DNA of 40,126 nucleotides. Origin: an uncultured Chloroflexota bacterium (GTDB taxonomy: Bacteria > Chloroflexota > Anaerolineae > UBA4142 > SHND01). Of this stretch, positions 30,073 to 38,002 are shown one piece after another. The number at the start of each line of letters is the position of its first letter. The stretch's first letter is position 1. The stretch is taken from assembly GCA_937870825.1 (NCBI GenBank), contig CALMZO010000210.1, positions 1-40,126 on the forward strand. Direction: 5' to 3'. The notes under the pieces were generated by a model that was given only the letters and a program-made list of their open reading frames with translations, was not told the origin of the DNA and did no database searches. Made by a program: the position numbers and the translations under genes.

Positions 30073-32973
30073 ATGAAATACGCGAATGTCGTCGTCCATA
30101 TCCCCTTGACGAACGCGCCTGTGCTGCCGACGCAGACCGAGCGCGATGTTGCGCCGCTGCCGCGCGCGTGGCTTGACCGCAGTTTCACGTACGACATTCC
30201 CAAAGAATTGCAAGAAGCGATTCGCGTGGGACAACTTGTGTGGGTCCCGTTCGGTCCGCGTCGTTTGCAAGGCATCGTCGTCGAACTCGCGGAAACCACC
30301 GACCTCGACAAAACGCGTCCGCTCGAAGCGATTGTTTATCCCGAACCGCTCGTTACGCTTCAACAAATCGAACTCGCGCATTGGCTTTCCCAAAAATATC
30401 TCGCGCCGCTCTCGGACTGCATTTGGCTTTTCCTGCCGCCGGGCATCGAAGACAAAGTCGAAACGTTCATCGAACTCGCTGAAAATCCCTCCCCCCTCGA
30501 ATCGCTCACCCAAACACAACGCGCCGTCGTCGAACGCGTGCGCGACGCGGGAAGTATCAAAAGCACCCAATTTTCCATTGCGCACAAAAAAATCGTCAAC
30601 ACGCTGCTCGAACGCGGCGTACTCGTGAAACGCACCAGCGTTCGTCCTGCGCGCGCGAAACCGCGCCGCGTGGATACCGTGCGACTCATTACAACAATCG
30701 AAACTGCGCGCGCAATGATTGCTGCCCTCGATAGACGAACCGCCGTCCTCCGCGCACTGTCCGAAGCAAACACGCCGCTCACCCACGACGAACTTGCCGC
30801 GCGCACGCGCGTCACCGACGCGACATTGCAGCGTTTGGAACGCGAAGGCATCATCGAACGCACGCCGCGCGCAACGCGTTATGCGCTCACGGAAAAATAT
30901 CTGGATGAGGTTCCCGCGCTTCCGATGAATCAAGCGCGTGTGTGTGTGTACTTGCGCGAACACGGCAACAGCGCGACAGCGCAAGAATTGGAACGCGCGT
31001 TGGAAATTTCCGCGCTCACGCTCAACACCCTGCGCGAACACGGCTGGCTCCAAAAAATTCAGGAACCCGCGCACATCATTTTGCGCGACGCAAAAAAAAT
31101 TCCCGCGCTGTCCGCCGCACACGCGCGTTTGTTGCAATTGGTGGAATTGTTGTCACAAGAAAAAAATCCGATGTGGGTAAGCGCGTTGTATGCGGCGACG
31201 GACGCCAAACGCAGCGACATTGACAAACTCGAACAACTCGGACTCGTCGCGCTCGATACCACTGAAATCATTCGTGACCCGCTCGCCGGAAAAAAATTCA
31301 CGCCCGTCCCCGCGCCAACCCGCACCTCCGAACAACAAGCCGCATGGCAGGAAATTGCACGGGGGATGGGGGATGGGGAAAGGGGAACAAAGTCGTTCCT
31401 GCTGCACGGTGTAACGGGTTCGGGCAAAACCGAAATCTATCTCGCCGCCATTGACAAAATCCTCGCCCAAAACAAACAAGCCATCGCGCTCGTTCCCGAA
31501 ATTTCGCTCACGCCGCAAACGATTGCGCGTTTCGGCGCGCGCTTTGGTGAACGCATCGGCGTCATTCATTCGCGGTTGAGCGAAGGCGAACGTTTTGATA
31601 CGTGGCGCAGAATTCGCGACGGAAAAATTGATATAGTGATTGGCGCGCGCTCCGCGTTGTTTGCGCCTCTGCCGCGTTTGGCGCTGGTGGTGCTGGACGA
31701 AGAACACGACGCGTCGTACAAAAACGACGTCGAGTTTCAAAATTCACCCGCGTATCATGCGCGCGAAATCGCGCTCGAACTCGCGCGTTCGCACAACGTT
31801 GCCGTCATCTTGGGCAGCGCGACGCCTGACGTGGAAACGTACAGCCGCGCACAACGCGGCGAAATCAAATTGCTGACGTTGCCGCAGCGCGTCATCGCGC
31901 ACGAAACGGACAACGCGCCGATTCGTTATCAGGATTTGCCGCCTGTCGAAATTGTGGATTTGCGAACGGAATTAAAAGAGGGCAATCGCTCGGTGTTTAG
32001 CCGCGCGCTCAAGGACGCGTTGAACGAAACGCTTGCGCGCGGCGAGCAAGCAATTTTATTTTTGAATCGACGCGGCAGCGCGAGCGCGTATGTCTGTCGC
32101 GATTGCGGGCAAGCGGTAAAATGCGCGCGCTGCGCGAATCCGTTCACGCTGCACACGTTCGGCGACCAAGTGGCAAAAGAATTGGTGTGTCACCACTGCG
32201 GGAATCGCCGCGCCGTTCCGCGTAAATGTCCGAACTGCGGCAGCACGCGCATTCGCGGCTTGGGGCTCGGCACGGAAAAATTGGAACAAGACGTGCGCGC
32301 GGAATTTCCGAACGCGCGTCCAATGCGTTGGGACTATGACGTGACGCAAGAAAAAGACGCGCACGAATTGCTGTGGGAAAAATTTCTGCGCGGCGAAGCG
32401 AATGTTTTGATTGGAACGCAAATGATTGCAAAAGGATTTGATTTGCCGCGCGTTACACTTGTCGGCGTCATCAACGCGGACACAGGTCTCTATCTGCCGG
32501 ATTTCCGCGCGAGCGAACGCACGTTTCAATTACTCACCCAAGTCGCGGGCCGCGCGGGACGCAGCGCGCGCGGCGGCAAAGCGATTGTGCAAACGTTCGC
32601 GCCGGAACATTACGCGATACAATGCGCGGCGCAACACGATTACGCGGAATTTTACAAACGCGAGATTGACTTTCGCCGCGCCGCCGCGTATCCGCCATTT
32701 CGCCCATTGATTCGTTTGCTGCGCAGCAGCGAAAATGTTCAAGAGGCGCGCGCCGCGAGTGAATTGTTTGGCACACAATTGCGCGAACGCATTCGCCGCG
32801 AAGGGGTGTTGGATGTCGAGGTGATTGGTCCCGCCCCCGCGTTTTTTGCAAAACTGCGCGGACGCTATCGCCATCACATTTTGCTCAAAGGTCAAGGCGC
32901 GGACGATTTACTTGCCGCGTATCCGCCACCGCCGCATTGGCGGATTGATGTCGAGCCGTTGGATTTGTTGTAA
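30073..32973 (+). CDS. priA: Primosomal helicase PriA with extra winged-helix segments
   Basis: 966 residues, against about 730 in E. coli. The N-terminal 3-prime-end-binding domain (about 30-130; FTYDIPKELQEAIRVGQLVW and VPFGPRRLQGIVV) is followed by about 270 residues containing four winged-helix-like repeats. The helicase has Walker A GVTGSGKTE (about 446-454), DEEH (about 540), SATPDVETY (motif III), eight Cys of the two zinc sites (CRDC, CARC, CHHC, CPNC; about 674-723), and motifs V and VI (LIGTQMIAKGFD, QVAGRAGR). It reloads replication forks after collapse. A G-rich simple repeat (31360-31387) adds residues just before Walker A. Confidence 0.94.
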   Translation: MKYANVVVHIPLTNAPVLPTQTERDVAPLPRAWLDRSFTYDIPKELQEAIRVGQLVWVPFGPRRLQGIVVELAETTDLDKTRPLEAIVYPEPLVTLQQIELAHWLSQKYLAPLSDCIWLFLPPGIEDKVETFIELAENPSPLESLTQTQRAVVERVRDAGSIKSTQFSIAHKKIVNTLLERGVLVKRTSVRPARAKPRRVDTVRLITTIETARAMIAALDRRTAVLRALSEANTPLTHDELAARTRVTDATLQRLEREGIIERTPRATRYALTEKYLDEVPALPMNQARVCVYLREHGNSATAQELERALEISALTLNTLREHGWLQKIQEPAHIILRDAKKIPALSAAHARLLQLVELLSQEKNPMWVSALYAATDAKRSDIDKLEQLGLVALDTTEIIRDPLAGKKFTPVPAPTRTSEQQAAWQEIARGMGDGERGTKSFLLHGVTGSGKTEIYLAAIDKILAQNKQAIALVPEISLTPQTIARFGARFGERIGVIHSRLSEGERFDTWRRIRDGKIDIVIGARSALFAPLPRLALVVLDEEHDASYKNDVEFQNSPAYHAREIALELARSHNVAVILGSATPDVETYSRAQRGEIKLLTLPQRVIAHETDNAPIRYQDLPPVEIVDLRTELKEGNRSVFSRALKDALNETLARGEQAILFLNRRGSASAYVCRDCGQAVKCARCANPFTLHTFGDQVAKELVCHHCGNRRAVPRKCPNCGSTRIRGLGLGTEKLEQDVRAEFPNARPMRWDYDVTQEKDAHELLWEKFLRGEANVLIGTQMIAKGFDLPRVTLVGVINADTGLYLPDFRASERTFQLLTQVAGRAGRSARGGKAIVQTFAPEHYAIQCAAQHDYAEFYKREIDFRRAAAYPPFRPLIRLLRSSENVQEARAASELFGTQLRERIRREGVLDVEVIGPAPAFFAKLRGRYRHHILLKGQGADDLLAAYPPPPHWRIDVEPLDLL

Positions 32974-32978
32974 TGTGT

Positions 32979-33050
32979 GACGGACGACGAAGGACGGATG
33001 ACGAAGGACGAACGACGAACGACGGATGACGAACGACGAATGACATTTCA
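32979..33050. repeat. GACGAA-type intergenic repeat, copy 2
   Basis: Direct, imperfect tandem words (GACGACGAAGGACGGATGAC and close variants) fill the gap between priA and the next gene, ending with two TTTGACG words. Confidence 0.75.
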
Positions 33051-33074
33051 CGTTTGACGTTTGACGATTCACGC

Positions 33075-34421
33075 ATGACAAATTCCTCTCGCACCATCCT
33101 CGCGCTCATTCTCTTTTTCCAATTCGCGTTCGGCGTAATGTACGCCGTTCGCACGCCGCATTGGCAAGCGCCCGACGAACCCGCGCATTTCAATTATGTG
33201 CGCGCGTTGGCAGAGACGGGCGCGTTTCCGATTTTGCAGCAGGGCGATTATGACGCCGCGTATCTGGAAAGAATCAAATCGGAAAAATTTCCACCCGAAC
33301 TCGCGATTGATTCGATTCGTTATGAGGCGCATCAACCGCCGCTGTATTATTTGATGGCAACGCCCGTGTATGTGCTGGCACGCGCGTGGAACTTGGAGGT
33401 TGTGCTTGTTTTGCGATTGCTGAATGTGCTGCTGGCAATCATTCTCTCGTTGCTCGCGTTTCGCATTTTTCAGTTTGTGTTTCCAGCCAACGCGTCGCTG
33501 CCGTTGATTGGCGTTGGCATCATTGCAACGATTCCGATGCACATTGCCATGAGCGCGGCGATTAACAATGATACGCTCGCGGAAGTGGTTGTCGCGGTAA
33601 TTTTGCTGCTTTGTGTTTTGCGTTTGCATGGCAAAATGGAAACGCGACGCTTTCTGATTGTGGGCGGGATCGCGTACGGCATCGCGCTGTTGACGAAAAC
33701 AACAATTTATTCGAGCGCGGCGCTGCTGCTTGCGGCAGAATTGGGGTATCAACGGATTTTTCCAGCGCAACGTGATTCACGTACAAGCACCATTGTCGAG
33801 ACGAGCAAAACCCTGTTACCATTGTTTGCGCTTTCGCTTGCAATATCCGGCGCGTGGTTTGTGCGGAACGCGTTCGTATACGGCGCGAAGGATTTGTTTG
33901 GCTGGGCGCGGCATGATGCCGTTGTCGCGGGACAAACGACGACGGCGCAGTGGATTGCCGAAAATGGTTTGCGAAATACGCTCGTGGATTGGTTTGCGAT
34001 TTCGTTCAAATCGTTTTGGGCGCAATTCGGTTGGATGGGCGTTCTGGTCAATGACCGTATTTATGTGTTGCTGTTTGTGTTGAGCGCGACGGCGACGTTG
34101 GGCGCGGTGTTTTGGCTCATGCGTTTGTGGCGCGAACGAAAAATTTTTTCGCGCGCAACGCGTTGGACGTGGCTGCTGCTGGTGTTGCTGCTCGCGCTCG
34201 TCGTCGCGGCGGACGCGTATTACAATCTCAAATTTTTTCAACCGCAGGGACGTTATCTTTTTTACGCGTTGATTCCGCTTGCGGCATTGTGGGGCGCGGG
34301 CTTGTATGAGATGCTGAATGCGCGTTACGCGCGCGTGGTGTTTCCGTTGTTGTACGTGATGATGCTGGGTTTGGATTACGTTTCGTTGGCATGGTTCATC
34401 GTGCCGCAGTTGGCGCGTTAA
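33075..34421 (+). CDS. Polytopic membrane glycosyltransferase-like protein (GT39/DUF2142 style)
   Basis: 448 residues with about ten to eleven hydrophobic helices. The first loop holds WQAPDEPAHFNYVRALAETG, an acidic DEP.H motif typical of the large extracytoplasmic loop 1 of GT-C enzymes that use polyprenyl-linked sugars, and YEAHQPPLYYLMATPVY, a common PP.YY motif of the family. It would transfer sugars outside the membrane onto proteins or lipids, but substrate and acceptor are unknown. ATG at 33075 is preferred because the upstream frame lies in a repeat; no clear ribosome site. Confidence 0.8.
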   Translation: MTNSSRTILALILFFQFAFGVMYAVRTPHWQAPDEPAHFNYVRALAETGAFPILQQGDYDAAYLERIKSEKFPPELAIDSIRYEAHQPPLYYLMATPVYVLARAWNLEVVLVLRLLNVLLAIILSLLAFRIFQFVFPANASLPLIGVGIIATIPMHIAMSAAINNDTLAEVVVAVILLLCVLRLHGKMETRRFLIVGGIAYGIALLTKTTIYSSAALLLAAELGYQRIFPAQRDSRTSTIVETSKTLLPLFALSLAISGAWFVRNAFVYGAKDLFGWARHDAVVAGQTTTAQWIAENGLRNTLVDWFAISFKSFWAQFGWMGVLVNDRIYVLLFVLSATATLGAVFWLMRLWRERKIFSRATRWTWLLLVLLLALVVAADAYYNLKFFQPQGRYLFYALIPLAALWGAGLYEMLNARYARVVFPLLYVMMLGLDYVSLAWFIVPQLAR

Positions 34422-34493
34422 AGACGAATGACGAACGACGGAGGACGAATGCCAGTCCATTTCGTCGTTCGTCCTCCGTCGTTCGTCGGGAGT
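34422..34493. repeat. GACGAA-type intergenic repeat, copy 3
   Basis: GACGAATGACGAACGACGGA is followed by TTCGTCGTTCGTCCTCCGTC, making an inverted repeat like copy 1. It separates the membrane transferase gene from the CxxC protein gene. Confidence 0.75.
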
Positions 34494-34498
34494 TCAGA

Positions 34499-34858
34499 AT
34501 GAGTTTCCTCAAAAAATTGTTCGGCGGCGGGAATCCGGCAATGCCGAAGGCGTCGGATGCTTCGGACGCGAACGCGTTGTGGCTGTACGTCAAGTGCGGC
34601 AAGTGCGGCGCGCCGGTGGCAATTCGCGTGGACACACGCAACGATATCAGCGTTGATTATGAAACGGGCGGGCGCTATCTCCGCAAAGAAATTATGGACA
34701 GCGCCTGCTTTCAATTGATGTATGCCGATGTCCGATTCGACGGCAGCGGCAAAATTGCCGAGCAGAGTATCGAGCGAGGGGAATTTTTGACGCGCGCGGA
34801 ATTTGAACACGCGCGCGCCCAGTTTGAAGCGACAAAGCAGGCGCGCGAGCCAAATTGA
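34499..34858 (+). CDS. Small CxxC protein, unknown
   Basis: 119 residues. MSFLKKLFGGG starts the protein like an amphipathic membrane-contact helix, followed by a zinc-ribbon half (LYVKCGKCGAPVAIRVD) and a domain with GGRYLRKEIMDSACFQLMYA and EFLTRAEFEHARAQFE. Only one CxxC is present, so a full zinc site would need a dimer or other ligands. GGGAG precedes the ATG. No family is named with confidence. A terminator follows. Confidence 0.72.
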   Translation: MSFLKKLFGGGNPAMPKASDASDANALWLYVKCGKCGAPVAIRVDTRNDISVDYETGGRYLRKEIMDSACFQLMYADVRFDGSGKIAEQSIERGEFLTRAEFEHARAQFEATKQAREPN

Positions 34859-34865
34859 GAGAAAA

Positions 34866-34903
34866 AATCGAGTGGAGATGCTTGTAAATTCCACTCAATT
34901 TTT
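34866..34903 (+). terminator. Terminator after the CxxC protein gene
   Basis: GAGTGGA/TCCACTC arms (34870-34876, 34890-34896) with AAAATC before and AATTTTT after. Confidence 0.75.
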
Positions 34904-34943
34904 GAATAAATTCACGAATTTTTGAAAACTTTTCCCGAAACTA

Positions 34944-34971
34944 TTGACAAATTTTTCAAATATGGTAAAAT
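34944..34971 (+). promoter_or_regulatory. Promoter of the DUF2089 cluster
   Basis: TTGACA, 16 nt, TAAAAT in an AT-rich island; the start codon is 23 nt beyond the -10, after TTGAGGGAAA. Confidence 0.8.
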
Positions 34972-34993
34972 TTTTGCGCTTGAGGGAAATGTT

Positions 34994-35380
34994 ATGAATC
35001 AACTCTTGTGGAAATGCCCCGTGTGCGCCCAGGAACTGCGTGTGACGGGTCTGGAATGTTCACACTGCGGCACGGAAATACGCGGACAATTTGAACTCGG
35101 ACGGTTTGCGCGGCTCGGCACCGACGACATTCATTTTGTGGAAATTTTTGTAAAAAATCGCGGGAATGCCTATCGCGTCGCGGAAGAATTGGAAATCCCC
35201 TATTCGGGCGTGCGCGCGCGTTTGACCGAAATTATTCAGGGGATGGGTTACGACGACGACAACGAAACGCGCGAAGAGACCGGACTGCCCCCCGAACGCC
35301 GCAAGGAAATTTTGGCGCAAGTGTCTGACCGCAAACTGACCGCCGAACAGGCAATCAAATTATTGCAAGGCGAAGAATAA
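34994..35380 (+). CDS. DUF2089 family protein (zinc ribbon + helical regulator)
   Basis: 128 residues. An N-terminal zinc ribbon (WKCPVCAQELRVTGLECSHC) is followed by FARLGTDDIHFVEIFVKNRG and a helix-turn-helix-like IPYSGVRARLTEIIQGMGYD. The C-terminus RRKEILAQVSDRKLTAEQAI, ending KLLQGEE, is the SHOCT-like module. DUF2089 proteins are thought to be regulators but are little studied. A GAGGGAAA ribosome site precedes the ATG at 34994, and the promoter is near consensus. The next gene follows after 13 nt, so the two are an operon. Confidence 0.88.
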   Translation: MNQLLWKCPVCAQELRVTGLECSHCGTEIRGQFELGRFARLGTDDIHFVEIFVKNRGNAYRVAEELEIPYSGVRARLTEIIQGMGYDDDNETREETGLPPERRKEILAQVSDRKLTAEQAIKLLQGEE

Positions 35381-35393
35381 GGAGCAATTTTTC

Positions 35394-35825
35394 ATGTCAC
35401 ACTCGCAACGCCAACCCATTCCGTACACGCGTCCCAACGTCGAAATCGTTCAAGAGATGCCGCACGCAGAACGCATCATCCATCTCGGCGACCAAGTGCA
35501 AGCCCTGCAAAGCATGGCCACAATTTCGATAGGCAGCGCACTCCGCCGCTTGTTGTTTGTGTGGCTGCGAATTTACGTGAACGAAACCCGGCGCGGCAAG
35601 AGCGAAAAGGTCAATATCAAAATCCCACTGCCCATTCCACTCCTTGGCGCGGCGTTCGCCCGACAACTTTCGTTTCACAAAGCCGCGCAGCTCGCGTCTG
35701 CCGCGCGACGCGGTGACGATGTGAGCGAGCAATTGGATTCCGCGATGGGATTTGAATTCATCCGTGTGCAAGAGGGCAATCCCGAACGCGGCAAGAGTAC
35801 GTTGGTGGTGATAGGGCTGGATTAA
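35394..35825 (+). CDS. KVNIKIP-module protein, paralogue of the 36900 gene product
   Basis: 143 residues. The C-terminal 90 residues (WLRIYVNETRRGKSEKVNIK, then IPLPIPLLGAAFARQLS and VQEGNPERGKSTLVVIGLD) align with the C-terminal part of the protein at 36900-37283 (WLRVRVTDLRSGKRKVNVNI). The N-terminal 50 residues differ and lack the SHOCT-like module, which is instead at the end of the upstream DUF2089 protein. AAGGAG precedes the ATG. This module is common in SHOCT-like/YvlB-type proteins of unknown function. Confidence 0.75.
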   Translation: MSHSQRQPIPYTRPNVEIVQEMPHAERIIHLGDQVQALQSMATISIGSALRRLLFVWLRIYVNETRRGKSEKVNIKIPLPIPLLGAAFARQLSFHKAAQLASAARRGDDVSEQLDSAMGFEFIRVQEGNPERGKSTLVVIGLD

Positions 35826-35837
35826 AGTGAGCTCCGC

Positions 35838-36824
35838 ATGGTAGCGCAGACCGCTCAAGGCAGAGAATCGTTTCGCGGCGTGCGTCCGCTGAATCCCGCG
35901 CGCGATTTGCGACAAGTCGCGCTGTTGCTCGAAGAAGCATTTCGGCAAGACCTCGGCGCACTGCACGCGTGGTCGCGCATTCCCCTCGTGCGGCAGCTTG
36001 GCGCGGCGTTGGTCTCGACGACGTTCATGCCCGTACCGAACGAAAGTTTGCGCGGCTTTGTGTACGAAGAGAACGGGCACATTCTCGGCAATGTCACGCT
36101 CACGCTCGACGACAGCCGCGAGCGGCGCTGGATGATTAGCAATGTTGCCGTCGCCGAAAAATTTCGCCGTCGCGGTCTGGCGCGACTCCTCATGCTGGCG
36201 GCGATTGACGAAGCGCGCGCGCGCGGCGCGCAGTGGATTGTCTTGAACGTGCGTCCATGGAACGAAGGCGCAATTCATTTGTACGAACGCTTGGGCTTTG
36301 AAACGGTGGACACCGAAACGCAATATGTGCGGACACGCGCGCGAACCATAACGCAAGCGCCGCTGCCCATTCGACGTTTAGAAAAAAATGAACTGCGCGC
36401 GGGATTTGAACTGGCGCGCGCGGGAATGAATGAACGCTTGCGCATGTTTCGCCCACCTTCGCTTGCAGAATTTGGTGTACGCTTTGAAGACCGTTTTGCC
36501 GAGAGCGCGCTGGATGTATTTATTTTTCAATCTACAGAACGCTACGGGTTTTTTGAAAATGACGTGTTGACCGGAACACTGACCTTGCACGCGCAGCGCA
36601 TCGGCACGCCGCACAAATTGGACATTCGCGTGTTGCCTGCGGCGCGCGGCAAAGTGGAAAGGGGACTCGTTGCTGCCGCGCTCGTTCGCTTGCAGGAATT
36701 TCCAACGCGCGAAGTTGAAACACGCGTGCTGGCAAGTCATCAAGAATTGGTGCTGGCGTTCGCGGACGCGGGTTTTGTGCCCACACGGGGTTTGACTTTG
36801 ATGGCAAAAGGATTTCGATACTAA
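35838..36824 (+). CDS. GNAT-family N-acetyltransferase
   Basis: 328 residues. The N-terminal half is a full GNAT domain: RPLNPARDLRQVALLLEEAF, the motif A acetyl-CoA loop VAEKFRRRGLARLLMLAAID, and motif B VLNVRPWNEGAIHLYERLGF. The C-terminal half (about 170-328) looks like a second, degenerate GNAT-like fold (RRLEKNELRAGFELARAGMN, GTLTLHAQRIGTPHKLDIRV) without a clear acetyl-CoA loop. The substrate is unknown. It follows the previous gene after 12 nt, so it shares the operon. Confidence 0.9.
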   Translation: MVAQTAQGRESFRGVRPLNPARDLRQVALLLEEAFRQDLGALHAWSRIPLVRQLGAALVSTTFMPVPNESLRGFVYEENGHILGNVTLTLDDSRERRWMISNVAVAEKFRRRGLARLLMLAAIDEARARGAQWIVLNVRPWNEGAIHLYERLGFETVDTETQYVRTRARTITQAPLPIRRLEKNELRAGFELARAGMNERLRMFRPPSLAEFGVRFEDRFAESALDVFIFQSTERYGFFENDVLTGTLTLHAQRIGTPHKLDIRVLPAARGKVERGLVAAALVRLQEFPTREVETRVLASHQELVLAFADAGFVPTRGLTLMAKGFRY

Positions 36825-36899
36825 CAAGACCTGACAGGTTTGTGCGATGAACTCTATCGCCAAAATCCTCCGGGTGTGAAACGGCAATAGGAGTGGCTT

Positions 36900-37283
36900 A
36901 TGGCAACGGCGGACGAACGAATGCAAATTTTGCGTATGATTGAGAATCGGCAAATTTCGGCAGAAGAAGGCGCGCGGCTGTTGGCGGCATTGGAAGACAA
37001 GCCCGCCGCAGAAATCCCGCCGGTGCCTTCACCGCAAATGCGCGGCCGGTGGTTGCGCGTCCGTGTCACCGATTTGCGCAGCGGCAAGCGCAAAGTGAAT
37101 GTCAACATTCCCCTCTCGCTCGTGGACATTGGTCTCAAGATGGGCGCAAAATTTTCGCCCGTGGGCATGGAAGGCTTGGACATGCAGCAAATCATGAGCG
37201 CCATCAAGGCAGGCGGCACCGGAAAAATTGTGGACGTGGAAGATGAACAAGACGGCGAACACGTAGAAATTTACGTGGACTAG
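36900..37283 (+). CDS. SHOCT-like domain protein with KVNVNIP module
   Basis: 127 residues. An N-terminal SHOCT-like helix pair (ADERMQILRMIENRQISAEE, then GARLLAALE) is joined by a Pro-rich linker to the module WLRVRVTDLRSGKRKVNVNI with PLSLVDIGLKMG and a C-terminal VEIYVD strand. Both halves recur in the two upstream genes: the helix pair at the end of the DUF2089 protein, the second module in the 35394 product. AATAGGAG precedes the ATG. Similar proteins in Firmicutes are linked with envelope stress, but no function is established here. Confidence 0.85.
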   Translation: MATADERMQILRMIENRQISAEEGARLLAALEDKPAAEIPPVPSPQMRGRWLRVRVTDLRSGKRKVNVNIPLSLVDIGLKMGAKFSPVGMEGLDMQQIMSAIKAGGTGKIVDVEDEQDGEHVEIYVD

Positions 37284-37416
37284 AAGAATTCCCAAATCGT
37301 TTAGGACTCGACGCTTTAGCGGATGCGCGACAGCAACCGCCCAAATACTCGATTCCAAAATTATTCGCGCGCGCGAGCTTGGCATCCAGCGCGCAAGCCA
37401 TAGCGGTCTCTTATCA

Positions 37417-37471
37417 CAAAGGCAAAGCATTGTGCGGTTTCGCGTGTTGTGCGCGCGATGCTTTGCCTTTG
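37417..37471. repeat. 14-bp inverted repeat upstream of the MFS remnant
   Basis: CAAAGGCAAAGCAT and ATGCTTTGCCTTTG (perfect arms, 27-nt loop) end 11 nt before the remnant start codon. It may be an old operator or a terminator without a T-run. Confidence 0.6.
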
Positions 37472-37482
37472 CGTGTACAAAA

Positions 37483-37889
37483 ATGTTTCCAGCTTTACGC
37501 AATCGCAATATCGCGCTGCTGTTTGGCGCGCATGTCATTTCCGTTGGCGGCGACATGGTTTTCTTTCTTCTATTGATGTCGCCGTCGTTCTGTTAGCGTT
37601 CATGGGCGTTTCCGTTGTGGCATTCGATGTGGGTTTGACAACCCTCCTGCAAATCGGCAGCGACGATTCCAATCGCGGGCGCGTTTCGGCATTGATGCAA
37701 ACGGCGATGGCATTATCACAATTGATTGCAATGGGCATCACCAGTCTGGTTGCCGATAATGTGGATGTCGTGCTTTTGTTGGATATTGCGGGAATCCTTT
37801 TTGGCGTGGGTGGATTGGTGGCGCTGTGGGTGCCGCGCCACGCGCATCGTCGCGCGAGTCTTGCCCCCGCTCCGCTGCCTGCGGAATAA
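37483..37889 (+). pseudogene. MFS transporter remnant with internal deletion
   Basis: From 37483 the frame reads MFPALRNRNIALLFGAHVIS and GGDMVFFLLL, the typical start of an MFS permease, and stops at 37599. In another frame the sequence continues as a permease C-terminus (VVLLAFMGVSVVAFDVGLTT, then NRGRVSALMQTAMALSQLIA, then a last helix and VPRHAHRR). The family needs about 400 residues; only about 130 remain, so roughly 800 bp are missing between 37560 and 37590, with loss of frame. It cannot make a working transporter. Confidence 0.85.
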
Positions 37890-37962
37890 AAATTTCGCGC
37901 GGTTTCAGTTCAAGGCGTCGGTTGCAAAACGAGCGCGCGGTTTCATTTGAAATGACCGCAAA

Positions 37963-38002
37963 AAAAAATGCGGCGCATCCTGCCAGATGTGCCGCATTTT
38001 TT
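37963..38002 (-). terminator. Terminator of mutS2
   Basis: AAAAAATGCGGC/GCCGCATTTTTT arms with further partial pairs and a short loop; the minus-strand T-run starts past the mutS2 stop, which the arm overlaps by 2 nt. Confidence 0.88.

Noticed and set aside
30046..31137. Minus-strand open frame of 363 codons opposite priA
   Set aside because: Antisense shadow of the PriA N-terminal half.
32979..33050. GACGAA array as a CRISPR
   Set aside because: No constant repeat/spacer periodicity and no cas genes.
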